This document shows positions 1-5,774 of a stretch of 16,098 nucleotides of DNA, one piece after another. Position 1 is the stretch's first letter; each line of letters begins with the position of its first letter. The notes beneath the pieces were generated by a model. The model was not told where the DNA came from and searched no databases. It worked only from the letters and a program-made list of their open reading frames with translations. The position numbers and the translations under genes are program-made. Source of the stretch: UBA6115 sp012514225. Lineage in GTDB: Bacteria; Bacillota; Clostridia; Christensenellales; Aristaeellaceae. The stretch spans positions 1 to 16,098 of the forward strand of contig DAIOLC010000043.1 of assembly GCA_036756425.1 (NCBI GenBank). Reading direction: 5' to 3'.

Positions 1-28
1 TTCGGTATCCGCATGCCGTCCTCCAATC

Positions 29-56
29 AAAAAGCACCGGCTTTCGCGGGTGCTTT
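29..56 (-). terminator. Rho-independent terminator of the phage-remnant genes
   Basis: Read on the minus strand, an 8-bp stem (AAAGCACC with GGTGCTTT) is followed by TTTTTGATT. Inside it, after one mismatch, GC/GC closes a GAAA tetraloop. It lies just after the stop of the 59-residue protein, so it fits as the terminator of that small minus-strand unit. Confidence 0.75.
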
Positions 57-72
57 GGGGCTATGACTTCGG

Positions 73-252
73 CTAGTCAGCGTGTCTGATTACTTTCACA
101 ATCTGACCGCGATCTACATCTATTGTTTCCCAGTCAGCCGGTGAAGATCCGACATCAACCATGAACCACACCTGGTCGCCCATAACCTCAACGACGGCTC
201 CTTCACGGCCATCGGCCAGCAGCACTTCGTCAAATTCTTTAATCCGTTCCAT
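73..252 (-). CDS. Small DUF4926-like protein, 59 aa; possible partner of the DUF6883 domain
   Basis: This short frame starts at ATG 252 and ends in TAG; it encodes MERIKEFDEVLLADG... and ends VKVIRHAD. A near-perfect ribosome site (AAAGGAGG; core at 261-266) lies 8 bases before the ATG, the strongest reason to call it a gene. The pattern of a short beta-rich protein, with 'DEVLLADGREGAVVEV' then 'VWFMVDV', resembles DUF4926 proteins, which are about 60-80 residues and often sit next to DUF6883 genes; both points are from memory of the families. It overlaps the 3' end of the upstream DUF6883 frame by 14 bases, so translation is probably coupled. Its function is unknown. An immunity-like role towards the neighbouring domain is inference only. 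The gene is intact although its upstream neighbour is truncated. Confidence 0.72.
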   Translation of the reverse strand: MERIKEFDEVLLADGREGAVVEVMGDQVWFMVDVGSSPADWETIDVDRGQIVKVIRHAD

Positions 253-835
253 CGGTCTTCACCTCCTTTAAATAAGCATTGGTCAAATGTGTTTTGCCAT
301 CTTTATGTGACCATGATACTAACACATTGGCAGGCTTCCCTTTGTTCCCATACAAAACCGTCAACTGCTCATAGTGTGTTCCATGCTCGTCTTGACGATG
401 GACAGTCACAGGGTACTTCGTCGCGTTTTGCAGCAGCATTTCGCGGAACGGTTGCCAGTTGCTCGCATCATACCCCAGTCTGCTTGTGAAAACAACGCCT
501 TTCGCCCATCCATCCTTGTTGGCGGGGTTGAAAAGGTATCGCACAAACTTGTCTTCGGCAGCTGTGGCGTGACCGGCGTTGGGCAGCGCAAGCTCAGGGT
601 GTGCCAGCAATTGGATTTGCCTGGTGTAGTCCAGGTGCATGAATTGAAAGTATTCGCTCCCCGCACGCTTCATCGCCCGGAAACCGCTGAAGCCCGGTGT
701 GTTTTCATTGCCTAACCGCGCCCGGTATCGCTCCCACTGCTTCCTGTCCCGCAGCCGGTCGGAGTGCTCCCGCTGCGCCTTCTCGTACCGTAGCCGCTCC
801 GGCTCGCCCCGCAGGTTAACTATCGCTTCAATGCT
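239..835 (-). pseudogene. Truncated phage minor-head (MuF-like) protein, C-terminal part with DUF6883-like domain
   Basis: The open frame runs from just after an in-frame TAA (836-838) to a TAA at 239. The first ATG is at 673, but no ribosome site precedes it and the protein-like sequence continues upstream of it. That upstream part is charged and helical (ERLRYEKAQREHSDRLRDRK) and leads into 'YRARLGNENTPGFSGFRAMK', then 'DYTRQIQLLAHPELALPNA'. This resembles the end of phage head-morphogenesis or minor-capsid proteins. The last about 100 residues match the DUF6883 pattern: 'RYLFNP..KDGWAKGVVFTSRLGY..SNW..FREMLL', then 'VLVSWSHKDG' and 'LTNAYLKEV'. MuF-type phage proteins are known to carry variable C-terminal toxin domains; whether DUF6883 is toxic is not established here. 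The N-terminal head domain is missing, so this is a remnant. Confidence 0.6.
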
Positions 836-942
836 TTAGATGAGTATGCGAAGCTGTTGAGAAAAACTGCAGGGCGCGGTTCATTTGTCATTTTCCGCCT
901 ACATATAGGCACAGAAATTGATTACGATCAGGTCTTGAATCC

Positions 943-2136
943 TCACCGAAACCCAATCAGCCCCGTCACCGCGCGGGTGGTCTGGTTGCTTTCCGAGTGG
1001 TTGAGCAGCTCGCCGTCGAACACCATCGCGGCGGTGCCGCCGCCGTCCAGGTTGAGGGCTTCGACTGCGCCCATGGCCTGCATTTTTTCCGCCATCCAGC
1101 CGAAGGTGGCGCCGCGGCTGCCGGTTTTGCGCCCGGTGATGACCAGGGCGCAGTATTCGCCGGGGGCAATGATGCCCAGGGCGCAGCGGGGCTCCCGGTA
1201 GCTGCGGTAATCCTTGGAGTAAAAGTAGCGCGGCACCTCGCCCTCCTGGACCAGCGCGGGGCCGAAGGCCCAGGCGTCCCTCACGCCCATGTCCAGGTAT
1301 TCCTGCGCGGTGTGGGCGTCGGAGGCGAAGGTTTTCATCGTCCCGTCCGCGAACAGGGCCAGCACTTCCAGGGAGGGGATGCGCGAACGGCGCTGCGTAT
1401 AGGTACGGTCGGAGCGGATTTCGCCGTCCCTGACCACGATGCCGACGCGCTGGTCATTCCGGACGCGGTACTGGTAGTAATCGTCCGTGACGGCGAACAC
1501 CGCGCCTTCGCGCTCCACCATCTTCAGCGGGGACTCGGTCGCTTTTCCGTCCCTGCGGGACTCGATGCTGTAGGGCCCGCCGCCCTCGCGGGTCCTGATA
1601 TAGGCCTCGAACCACTCAATCTGGCCTTCCGACTGGTAAAAGCGCGTGATTTCCACGCTCAGCCGGTCCGACAGGTAGCGCCAGTAGCCTGCGTCCCGGT
1701 CCTTGAATAGATACGGCTTGCTGCCCGCGGGCAGAAAGCCCAGTTCGTCCGTCAAGGGAAGGTCCTCCGGATAAACGGAAGGCGCTTCGTCCGGGTCGAT
1801 GTTGTACAGCGGCCGGTCCTCGGGCAGCGGCGCCTTGACCGCGTCGCCGGAATACATCGCCTGCAGGGTCGCGGCGTCTGCCTCCCCCGTTTCCGGCAGG
1901 CTGTTCCTGCCCTGGAAGGCGCGGACATACCCGGACAGCCGGGCTGTGTAAGCGTCCCCGGCGTCCTTGACGCTTTGCAGATAGCCCAGGTCGAACAGCC
2001 GCAGGAGCAGCGCCTTGACCTCCGCCCCCTTGTCTCCCTTTTTCAGCCCGGCGTCCGTGCCCAGGGCGGAAAGGGGGGAGAGGAAGAGCAGCAGCGCCGT
2101 GACAATCGTGAGGATGCGCGGGAGCGTTCCCTTCAT
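943..2136 (-). CDS. Secreted peptidoglycan-binding and phosphodiester glycosidase (NAGPA-domain) protein
   Basis: The 397-residue protein begins with a signal peptide (residues 1-26, hydrophobic TIVTALLLFLSPLSALG), so it should act outside the membrane. Residues about 31-95 form a PG_binding_1-like domain ('LKKGDKGAEVKALLLRLFDLGYL', 'VRAFQ', 'TGEADAATL'). After a linker and an unassigned middle part (about 130-250), residues about 255-397 carry the NAGPA (phosphodiester glycosidase) signature: 'ALGIIAPGEYCALVITG', 'WMAEKMQAMGAVEALNLDGGG' and 'ALNLDGGGTAAMVFDGELLN' around residues 360-379. The family hydrolyses sugar phosphodiester links; in bacteria it is linked to wall glycopolymer or exopolysaccharide processing, and the exact substrate here is unknown. 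Only a weak ribosome site (GAAAGG) precedes ATG 2136. It is monocistronic, reading towards the phage remnant. Confidence 0.85.
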   Translation of the reverse strand: MKGTLPRILTIVTALLLFLSPLSALGTDAGLKKGDKGAEVKALLLRLFDLGYLQSVKDAGDAYTARLSGYVRAFQGRNSLPETGEADAATLQAMYSGDAVKAPLPEDRPLYNIDPDEAPSVYPEDLPLTDELGFLPAGSKPYLFKDRDAGYWRYLSDRLSVEITRFYQSEGQIEWFEAYIRTREGGGPYSIESRRDGKATESPLKMVEREGAVFAVTDDYYQYRVRNDQRVGIVVRDGEIRSDRTYTQRRSRIPSLEVLALFADGTMKTFASDAHTAQEYLDMGVRDAWAFGPALVQEGEVPRYFYSKDYRSYREPRCALGIIAPGEYCALVITGRKTGSRGATFGWMAEKMQAMGAVEALNLDGGGTAAMVFDGELLNHSESNQTTRAVTGLIGFR

Positions 2137-2191
2137 CTGGCTTGCCTTTCGATTTTGAGGAATGCCGGCGGCGCGTCACGCCGCGGCTCGT

Positions 2192-2197
2192 ATTATA
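2192..2197 (-). promoter_or_regulatory. Putative -10 box for the NAGPA gene
   Basis: A perfect TATAAT on the minus strand lies about 55 bases before ATG 2136, in otherwise GC-rich DNA. No good -35 box is seen 16-18 bases upstream. The leader that would be transcribed contains a GC-rich inverted repeat (CGGCG...CGCCG). Confidence 0.4.
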
Positions 2198-2265
2198 CAA
2201 CGCGCCAGGCGTACCGGAGACTGCGCCGCCCGTCGGCTCCGGAAGATTTTATTCGCTTGCCGGGA

Positions 2266-2655
2266 TCAGGTTCGGTCCTCGGGCTCTCGGAGGGTGCGCA
2301 CGCCGAAGAGGAAGAGCAGCAGATGACCGACCCAGATGACGCCCAGCGCGATTCTGCCCCAGGCGACGCGGCCCATCACGATAAAACCGACGAGCAGGGC
2401 CGCGGTCACAGCCGTCATCAGACGGATTTTGGCGCCGCGCGTCATGCCGCGGCCGTCCAGGAAGCTCTTCAGGTTGTTCCGGTACAGCCCGGTGCCCAGG
2501 AACCAGCGGTGCAGCCGCTCGCTGCCGCGGGCGAAGGAAAAGGCAGCCAGCAGCAGGAAGGGAAAGGCGGGCAGCAGGGGCAGCGCCGCGCCCAGCGCGC
2601 CCAAGGCCAGCCCCAGGCAGCCCAGGGCGATATAGAGCGCCTTTCTCAGCCTCAT
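2266..2655 (-). CDS. DUF454 family (YbaN-like) small inner-membrane protein
   Basis: The start is placed at ATG 2655 because AAAGGAAGGG directly precedes it. The longer reading from 2754 adds an arginine-rich stretch with no ribosome site. The resulting 129-residue protein has the DUF454 layout: a short basic start (MRLRKALYIALG), a long hydrophobic hairpin 'GCLGLALGALGAALPLLPAFPFLLLAAFSFARGS', the conserved 'RLHRWFLGTGLYRNNLKSFLDGRGM' segment, and two further membrane segments near the C-terminus. Small glycine- and proline-rich membrane proteins of this family are widespread and have no firm function. It reads in the same direction as the NAGPA gene 129 bases downstream, which appears to have its own -10 box. 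Confidence 0.85.
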   Translation of the reverse strand: MRLRKALYIALGCLGLALGALGAALPLLPAFPFLLLAAFSFARGSERLHRWFLGTGLYRNNLKSFLDGRGMTRGAKIRLMTAVTAALLVGFIVMGRVAWGRIALGVIWVGHLLLFLFGVRTLREPEDRT

Positions 2656-2709
2656 TCCATCCCTTCCTTTCCTGCCGATGCGCCTGCCCGATGGAAGACG
2701 CGCACGCCT

Positions 2710-2715
2710 ATCATA
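2710..2715 (-). promoter_or_regulatory. Weak candidate -10 box for the DUF454 gene
   Basis: TATGAT on the minus strand stands about 55 bases before ATG 2655. No clear -35 box was found at the right spacing, so this is tentative. Confidence 0.25.
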
Positions 2716-2787
2716 CCCGCATGCGCGTATCCGGCCTGAAAGAGACGCAAACATACATGCAAAAAGGGCAGTATTTATTGGCAGATT

Positions 2788-2796
2788 TGGTATAAT
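2788..2796 (+). promoter_or_regulatory. Extended -10 promoter of the ion transporter gene
   Basis: TGGTATAAT is a perfect extended -10 (TGn plus TATAAT), which often works without a good -35 box, and none is evident here. A start of transcription near 2803 would give a leader of about 23 bases before ATG 2826. It would also exclude the upstream ATG at 2799, which sits only 3 bases after the -10 box. Confidence 0.6.
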
Positions 2797-2825
2797 AAAT
2801 GAAAAAGGCCTTTGGAGGTTTTCGT

Positions 2826-4097
2826 ATGGCGCTTGCCCTCGGGCTCTTCCTGACCACCTACGCGTCCCTGCTGTCCTTCCCCAAGCTCAGGGCCTACACC
2901 GCGCTGGCCTCCGCCGCCCTGTTCGTCGCGCTGGGCATCCTGCCGGCGGACAAGGTGTTTTCCGCCGTGGACTGGAACGTGCTGATGATGATCGCGGGCA
3001 CGATGGGCGTGGTCTATTTGTTCATCGAGTCGCGGATGCCCGCCCTGATGGCGGACCATATCATCAACCTGATGCCCAACGTCAAGTGGGTGATGATTTC
3101 CCTGGCGCTGTTCGCCGGCCTCATCTCCGCCTTCGTGGACAACGTCGCCACGGTGCTGATGGTGGCGCCCGTCGCCCTGATGGTGGCGCGGAAGCTGCGC
3201 ATTTCCCCGGTGCCTGGCATCATTGCCATCGCCGTGTCGTCCAACCTTCAGGGCGCGGCCACCCTGGTGGGTGATTCGACGTCCATCCTGCTGGGCGGTG
3301 CCGCGGGGATGGACTTCCTGGACTTCTTTTACTACCACGGCCGCCCCGGCATGTTTTTCATCGTGCAGGTCGGCGCCCTGGTCTCCTGCCTCGTGCTGCT
3401 GGTCCTCTTCCGCAAGCACAGCCAGAAGGTGGAGATGATGGAGAAGACGGTCGTCACCGACCGTTTCCCCACCGTGCTGCTGGCCGGAACGGTGCTGCTG
3501 CTGATTGTGGCTTCCTTCATTCCCGGCAAGCCCGCGGTGACCAACGGCCTCATCTGCATGGGGCTGATGCTTGTCGGCCTGGTGCGGGAGGCCGTCCGCC
3601 GCAGGGATTTGAAGGGAACCGCCGCCGCGATGCTCAAGGAAATCGATTTCTTCACCCTGCTGCTGCTGGCCGGCCTGTTCGTGGTCATCGCCGGCATTAC
3701 CGAGGCCGGGGTGGTGACCGAAATCAGCCGGCTGTTCGTGCGGCTGAGCTCCGGCAACCTGTTCGCGATTTATTCCCTCCTGGTATGGGCCTCGGTGCTG
3801 CTGTCCGCATTTATCGATAATATCCCCTACGTCGCCACCATGCTGCCGGTGACCGCCGGCATCGCCCGTCTCATGGGGGTGGACCCGACCATCCTGTATT
3901 TCGGCCTGCTGGCCGGCGCGACCCTGGGCGGAAACCTGACGCCCATCGGCGCTTCCGCGAACATCACGGCGCTGGGCATCCTGCGCAAGCACGGCTACGA
4001 GGTCAAGCCGCTGGAGTTCATGCGCATCAGCGTGCCCTTCACCCTGGTGGCCGTGCTGTCGGGCTACGTGCTCATCTGGCTGTTCTGGGCGCCCTGA
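2826..4097 (+). CDS. ArsB/NhaD/SLC13-type (ion transporter superfamily) membrane permease
   Basis: The start is set at ATG 2826, which has GGAGG 7 bases upstream; the in-frame ATG at 2799 abuts the promoter -10 box. The 423-residue protein is almost entirely hydrophobic, with roughly 10-11 membrane segments. It has the two-fold internal repeat of the superfamily: 'SAFVDNVATVLMVAPVA' (about 101-117) matched by 'SAFIDNIPYVATMLPVTAG' (about 327-345), each followed by a loop, 'NLQGAATLVGDSTSI' (140-154) and 'GGNLTPIGASANI' (368-380). These hairpin motifs form the ion and substrate site in NhaD, ArsB and citrate-type carriers. The substrate (arsenite, Na+/H+, dicarboxylate or another anion) cannot be told from sequence alone. 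There is no ars or citrate gene nearby. It is monocistronic, ending at a strong terminator. Confidence 0.85.
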   Translation: MALALGLFLTTYASLLSFPKLRAYTALASAALFVALGILPADKVFSAVDWNVLMMIAGTMGVVYLFIESRMPALMADHIINLMPNVKWVMISLALFAGLISAFVDNVATVLMVAPVALMVARKLRISPVPGIIAIAVSSNLQGAATLVGDSTSILLGGAAGMDFLDFFYYHGRPGMFFIVQVGALVSCLVLLVLFRKHSQKVEMMEKTVVTDRFPTVLLAGTVLLLIVASFIPGKPAVTNGLICMGLMLVGLVREAVRRRDLKGTAAAMLKEIDFFTLLLLAGLFVVIAGITEAGVVTEISRLFVRLSSGNLFAIYSLLVWASVLLSAFIDNIPYVATMLPVTAGIARLMGVDPTILYFGLLAGATLGGNLTPIGASANITALGILRKHGYEVKPLEFMRISVPFTLVAVLSGYVLIWLFWAP

Positions 4098-4119
4098 CAG
4101 CCCTGCCCTTTCATCGTGA

Positions 4120-4144
4120 AACGGCGGCCTGCCCGCCGTTTTTT
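4120..4144 (+). terminator. Rho-independent terminator after the ion transporter
   Basis: AACGGCGG and CCGCCGTT form a perfect 8-bp stem with a 5-base loop, ending in a run of six T. It begins 22 bases after the transporter stop codon. Confidence 0.9.
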
Positions 4145-4210
4145 GCTTTCCGCCGCGGGTACAATCATCCTGCGCGGGGCGAGGGCGCCCCGACTTGCAG
4201 GAGGAGAGCC

Positions 4211-4594
4211 ATGGAAGCGTTTCAGGCGTTCATCGACGGCGTCGCGGACCCCGCCCACAGGGAGCGCACGCGCGAGGTGCTGGACTGGGTGGGGGAGAAC
4301 TACCCGGGCCTGCAGACGCGCGTCGCCTGGAATCAGCCGATGTTTACCGACCACGGCACCTTCATCGTGGGGTTCAGCACGGCGAAAAAGCACCTGGCCG
4401 TGGCGCCGGAGACCAAGGCCATCCGGCATTTTCAGGAGGAGCTGAAGCGGGAAGGCGTCGATCACACCCTGATGCTGCTGCGTTTCCCCTGGGAGCGGCC
4501 GATGGATTACGGCCTTCTCAGGCGCCTGATCGACTTCAACATCCAGGACAAGAAGGAGGTAAAATCCTTCTGGCGCCCCAAGGAGGACTGGTAA
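4211..4594 (+). CDS. DUF1801 (YdhG/YobT-like) small cytoplasmic protein
   Basis: A 127-residue soluble protein starts at ATG 4211 with AGGAGGAG just upstream (about 4199-4206). The fold pattern fits DUF1801/YdhG-like proteins: an N-terminal helix 'MEAFQAFIDGVADPAHRERTREVLDWV', the core 'TRVAWNQPMFTDHGTFIVGFSTAKKHLAVAPE', and the end 'PMDYGLLRRLIDFNIQDKKE', where the family usually has a 'P.dyelL..l..f...e' helix. Some relatives have been described as iron-chaperone-like (frataxin-like fold), but no metal-binding role can be read here. It stands alone, with a terminator before and after it. A TACAAT at 4160-4165 might be its -10 box, without a convincing -35 box. Confidence 0.82.
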   Translation: MEAFQAFIDGVADPAHRERTREVLDWVGENYPGLQTRVAWNQPMFTDHGTFIVGFSTAKKHLAVAPETKAIRHFQEELKREGVDHTLMLLRFPWERPMDYGLLRRLIDFNIQDKKEVKSFWRPKEDW

Positions 4595-4623
4595 GCAGCC
4601 GGGCGTCGCGCCGAAGCCGCGGG

Positions 4624-4658
4624 AAAACCCTGCCAAATGACGTACGGCAGGGTTTTCT
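4624..4658. terminator. Bidirectional terminator between the convergent DUF1801 and rpiB genes
   Basis: AAAACCCTGCC and GGCAGGGTTTT form a perfect 11-bp stem with an 11-base loop. The plus strand continues TTTTCTTT, and the minus strand ends its stem in TTTT. It lies between the ends of two convergent genes, so it can serve both. Confidence 0.88.
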
Positions 4659-4684
4659 TTGCAGGGAATGAGCCGGCCAGCCGG

Positions 4685-5134
4685 TTACTCCAGCCCCTGC
4701 TCCTGTTCGATTTTGTGAATCAGGTCCACGCGGGTCTGGTGGCGGCCACCCTCGAACCCCGCGTCCAGCCACATGGAGACGATCATCTTCGCGTAGGCGG
4801 GGGCCACCACCCGGGCGCCCAGGGCCAGCATGTTCGCGTCGTTGTGGTTGCGGGAGAGGACGGCGGAGAAGCAGTCCGAGCAGGCGGCGCAGCGGATGCC
4901 GCGCACCTTGTTGGCGGAGATGGAGATGCCGATGCCGGTGCCGCAGAAAACCAGCCCGCGCGTGCAGCGGCCGTCCGCCACCGCCTCGGCGGCCAGGCGG
5001 CCGTACTCCGGGTAGTCGCTGGAGGCGTCGGTGTAGGTGCCCACGTCCAGGTACTTCAGCCCGCGCTCTTCCAGCAGTTGGATGATTTCCAGCTTCAGCG
5101 GCAGCCCCGCGTGGTCGCTTCCCAGCGCAATCAT
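4685..5134 (-). CDS. rpiB: Ribose-5-phosphate isomerase B (RpiB/LacAB family)
   Basis: It interconverts ribose-5-phosphate and ribulose-5-phosphate in the non-oxidative pentose phosphate pathway. The start is placed at ATG 5134 (protein begins MIALGSDHAG), preceded by AAGGGGG with a 9-base gap; a start 21 bases further up would add MTRGNTD and remove this ribosome site from the leader. At 149 residues it has the usual length. Visible motifs are 'GSDHAG' (5-10, substrate-binding Asp-His), the 'DASSDYPEYG' segment, 'GLVFCGTGIGISISANK' with the catalytic-base cysteine Cys64 and phosphate-binding loop, and 'RNHNDANMLALG' with conserved His97. The related galactose-6-phosphate isomerases LacA/LacB share the fold, but the cysteine and the pentose neighbours (xylA, xylB) favour RpiB. 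Confidence 0.92.
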   Translation of the reverse strand: MIALGSDHAGLPLKLEIIQLLEERGLKYLDVGTYTDASSDYPEYGRLAAEAVADGRCTRGLVFCGTGIGISISANKVRGIRCAACSDCFSAVLSRNHNDANMLALGARVVAPAYAKMIVSMWLDAGFEGGRHQTRVDLIHKIEQEQGLE

Positions 5135-5217
5135 GTCGGTGTTCCCCCTTGTCATTTGAGTCGAATCCTCGCTTGTGTAACCGTCGGCAGGGGCTTTCTT
5201 TCATTCCGGACGCGCCC

Positions 5218-5245
5218 ATTGTAGCGCAAGCGGGCAAAAACGCAA
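5218..5245 (-). promoter_or_regulatory. Putative rpiB promoter
   Basis: On the minus strand, TTGCGT (5240-5245) and TACAAT (5218-5223) are separated by 16 bases. This would start rpiB transcription near 5211, giving a leader of about 77 bases. The -10 is good and the -35 is partial. Confidence 0.45.
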
Positions 5246-5386
5246 AATGCGGCTTCCCCCGCGGCCGGCGAAACGGCGCGCCCCGTGAAGCAGGAGCGCC
5301 GCAGATTATCGAGAAAGGCCTGCGAACCTTTTTCGATTCGAAGGATGGCTGCGGAATGTTTTCGCTGTTCGCGAAAGGCCCCGCGC

Positions 5387-5440
5387 GTCCGGCATAGCCG
5401 GACGGCACGATTTCCATCGGTGGGCTGCCGCCCCCCGATG
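5387..5440. repeat. Two adjacent inverted repeats
   Basis: GTCCGGC/GCCGGAC (5387-5403, 3-base loop) is followed by CATCGG...CCGATG (5415-5440), which has one internal mismatch and an inner GGGC/GCCC stem. Neither has a T-run. They form the left border of the hairpin cluster. Confidence 0.55.
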
Positions 5441-5470
5441 CCCCCGCATCCTACCCAATAGTAAGGTTCA

Positions 5471-5518
5471 TTGACAGCCCAAAACGCGCCCCCTGATGGG
5501 GGCGCGCCAGACTGTCAA
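5471..5518. repeat. Nested hairpin, copy 1 of the 25-base palindromic repeat; possible minus-strand terminator
   Basis: The outer arms TTGACAG (5471-5477) and CTGTCAA (5512-5518) enclose a perfect 9-bp stem CGCGCCCCC/GGGGGCGCG with a TGAT loop. The 25 bases 5484-5508 recur identically at 5729-5753, also preceded by TTGACA. Read on the minus strand the inner stem is followed by TTTTGGG, so it could stop transcripts coming from xylA. Confidence 0.7.
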
Positions 5519-5538
5519 AAAACCAATTCATGGGAGGT

Positions 5539-5560
5539 ATCGGAGGGCGAAGCCCTCTGA
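5539..5560. repeat. Short hairpin, 10-bp stem with GAA loop
   Basis: ATCGGAGGGC pairs with GCCCTCTGAT across a GAA loop, with one G-T wobble when transcribed in the plus direction. It is followed at once by another hairpin, so it appears to be part of the same structured block. Confidence 0.5.
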
Positions 5561-5567
5561 TGGTAAT

Positions 5568-5596
5568 CCGCGGCAGCGACATGTGCGGTGCCGCGG
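5568..5596. repeat. Hairpin, 8-bp perfect stem
   Basis: CCGCGGCA pairs with TGCCGCGG around a 13-base loop that itself contains the palindrome ACATGT. There is no T-run of terminator quality on either side. Confidence 0.5.
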
Positions 5597-5624
5597 GTTT
5601 TGGCTTTAGACAAAACATTTCCGC

Positions 5625-5677
5625 GAATTTCTGCCGGCCGTGAGGCAAGCATAGCGATGCCGAACAGGCAGAAATTC
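5625..5677. repeat. Long hairpin, 11-bp perfect outer stem
   Basis: GAATTTCTGCC (5625-5635) pairs perfectly with GGCAGAAATTC (5667-5677). The 31-base loop contains a smaller GGCA/TGCC pairing. This is an AT-containing stem, unlike its GC-only neighbours, which makes chance pairing less likely. Confidence 0.55.
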
Positions 5678-5691
5678 CCGTTCCTGCTTAA

Positions 5692-5721
5692 TCAAAGAAG
5701 TGTCCGCAGACACTTCTTTGA
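5692..5721. repeat. Hairpin, 13-bp perfect stem
   Basis: TCAAAGAAGTGTC and GACACTTCTTTGA pair perfectly across a CGCA loop. On the minus strand it follows the xylA stop by about 55 bases and ends TTCTTTGATT, so it may help end xylA transcripts, although the T-run is weak. Confidence 0.6.
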
Positions 5722-5728
5722 CACACTG

Positions 5729-5753
5729 ACGCGCCCCCTGATGGGGGCGCGCC
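5729..5753. repeat. Copy 2 of the 25-base palindromic repeat
   Basis: Identical base for base to 5484-5508: a 9-bp CGCGCCCCC stem with a TGAT loop. It too is preceded by TTGACA (5719-5724). It lies 21 bases beyond the xylA stop codon. Confidence 0.75.
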
Positions 5754-5774
5754 GGCGAAATCCGTTTTTGGCGC

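Larger units (their letters stand above)
5246..5774. other. Gene-free, hairpin-rich intergenic block between rpiB and xylA
   Basis: No frame here has a ribosome site plus protein-like composition. The stretch 5387-5753 holds at least eight strong inverted repeats, described separately, two of which share an identical 25-base core. The segment 5246-5386 shows nothing clear beyond a few short inverted repeats such as TTCGC...GCGAA near 5360. Confidence 0.7.

Noticed and set aside
2775..3992. Long minus-strand frame opposite the ion transporter gene
   Set aside because: Its product is rich in His, Gln, Gly and Asp with no hydrophobic core, typical of the antisense of a GC-rich membrane gene. 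It also lacks a ribosome site.
5149..5397. Small plus-strand frame upstream of rpiB
   Set aside because: It overlaps the rpiB promoter and leader, has no ribosome site and shows no recognisable pattern.
5451..5648. Small minus-strand frame (65 residues) in the hairpin block
   Set aside because: It runs through several perfect inverted repeats and has no ribosome site; the repeat structure explains the bases.
5484..5753. Possible CRISPR array from the repeated 25-base unit
   Set aside because: Only two copies about 220 bases apart, with other hairpins between them and no cas genes; spacing does not fit a CRISPR.
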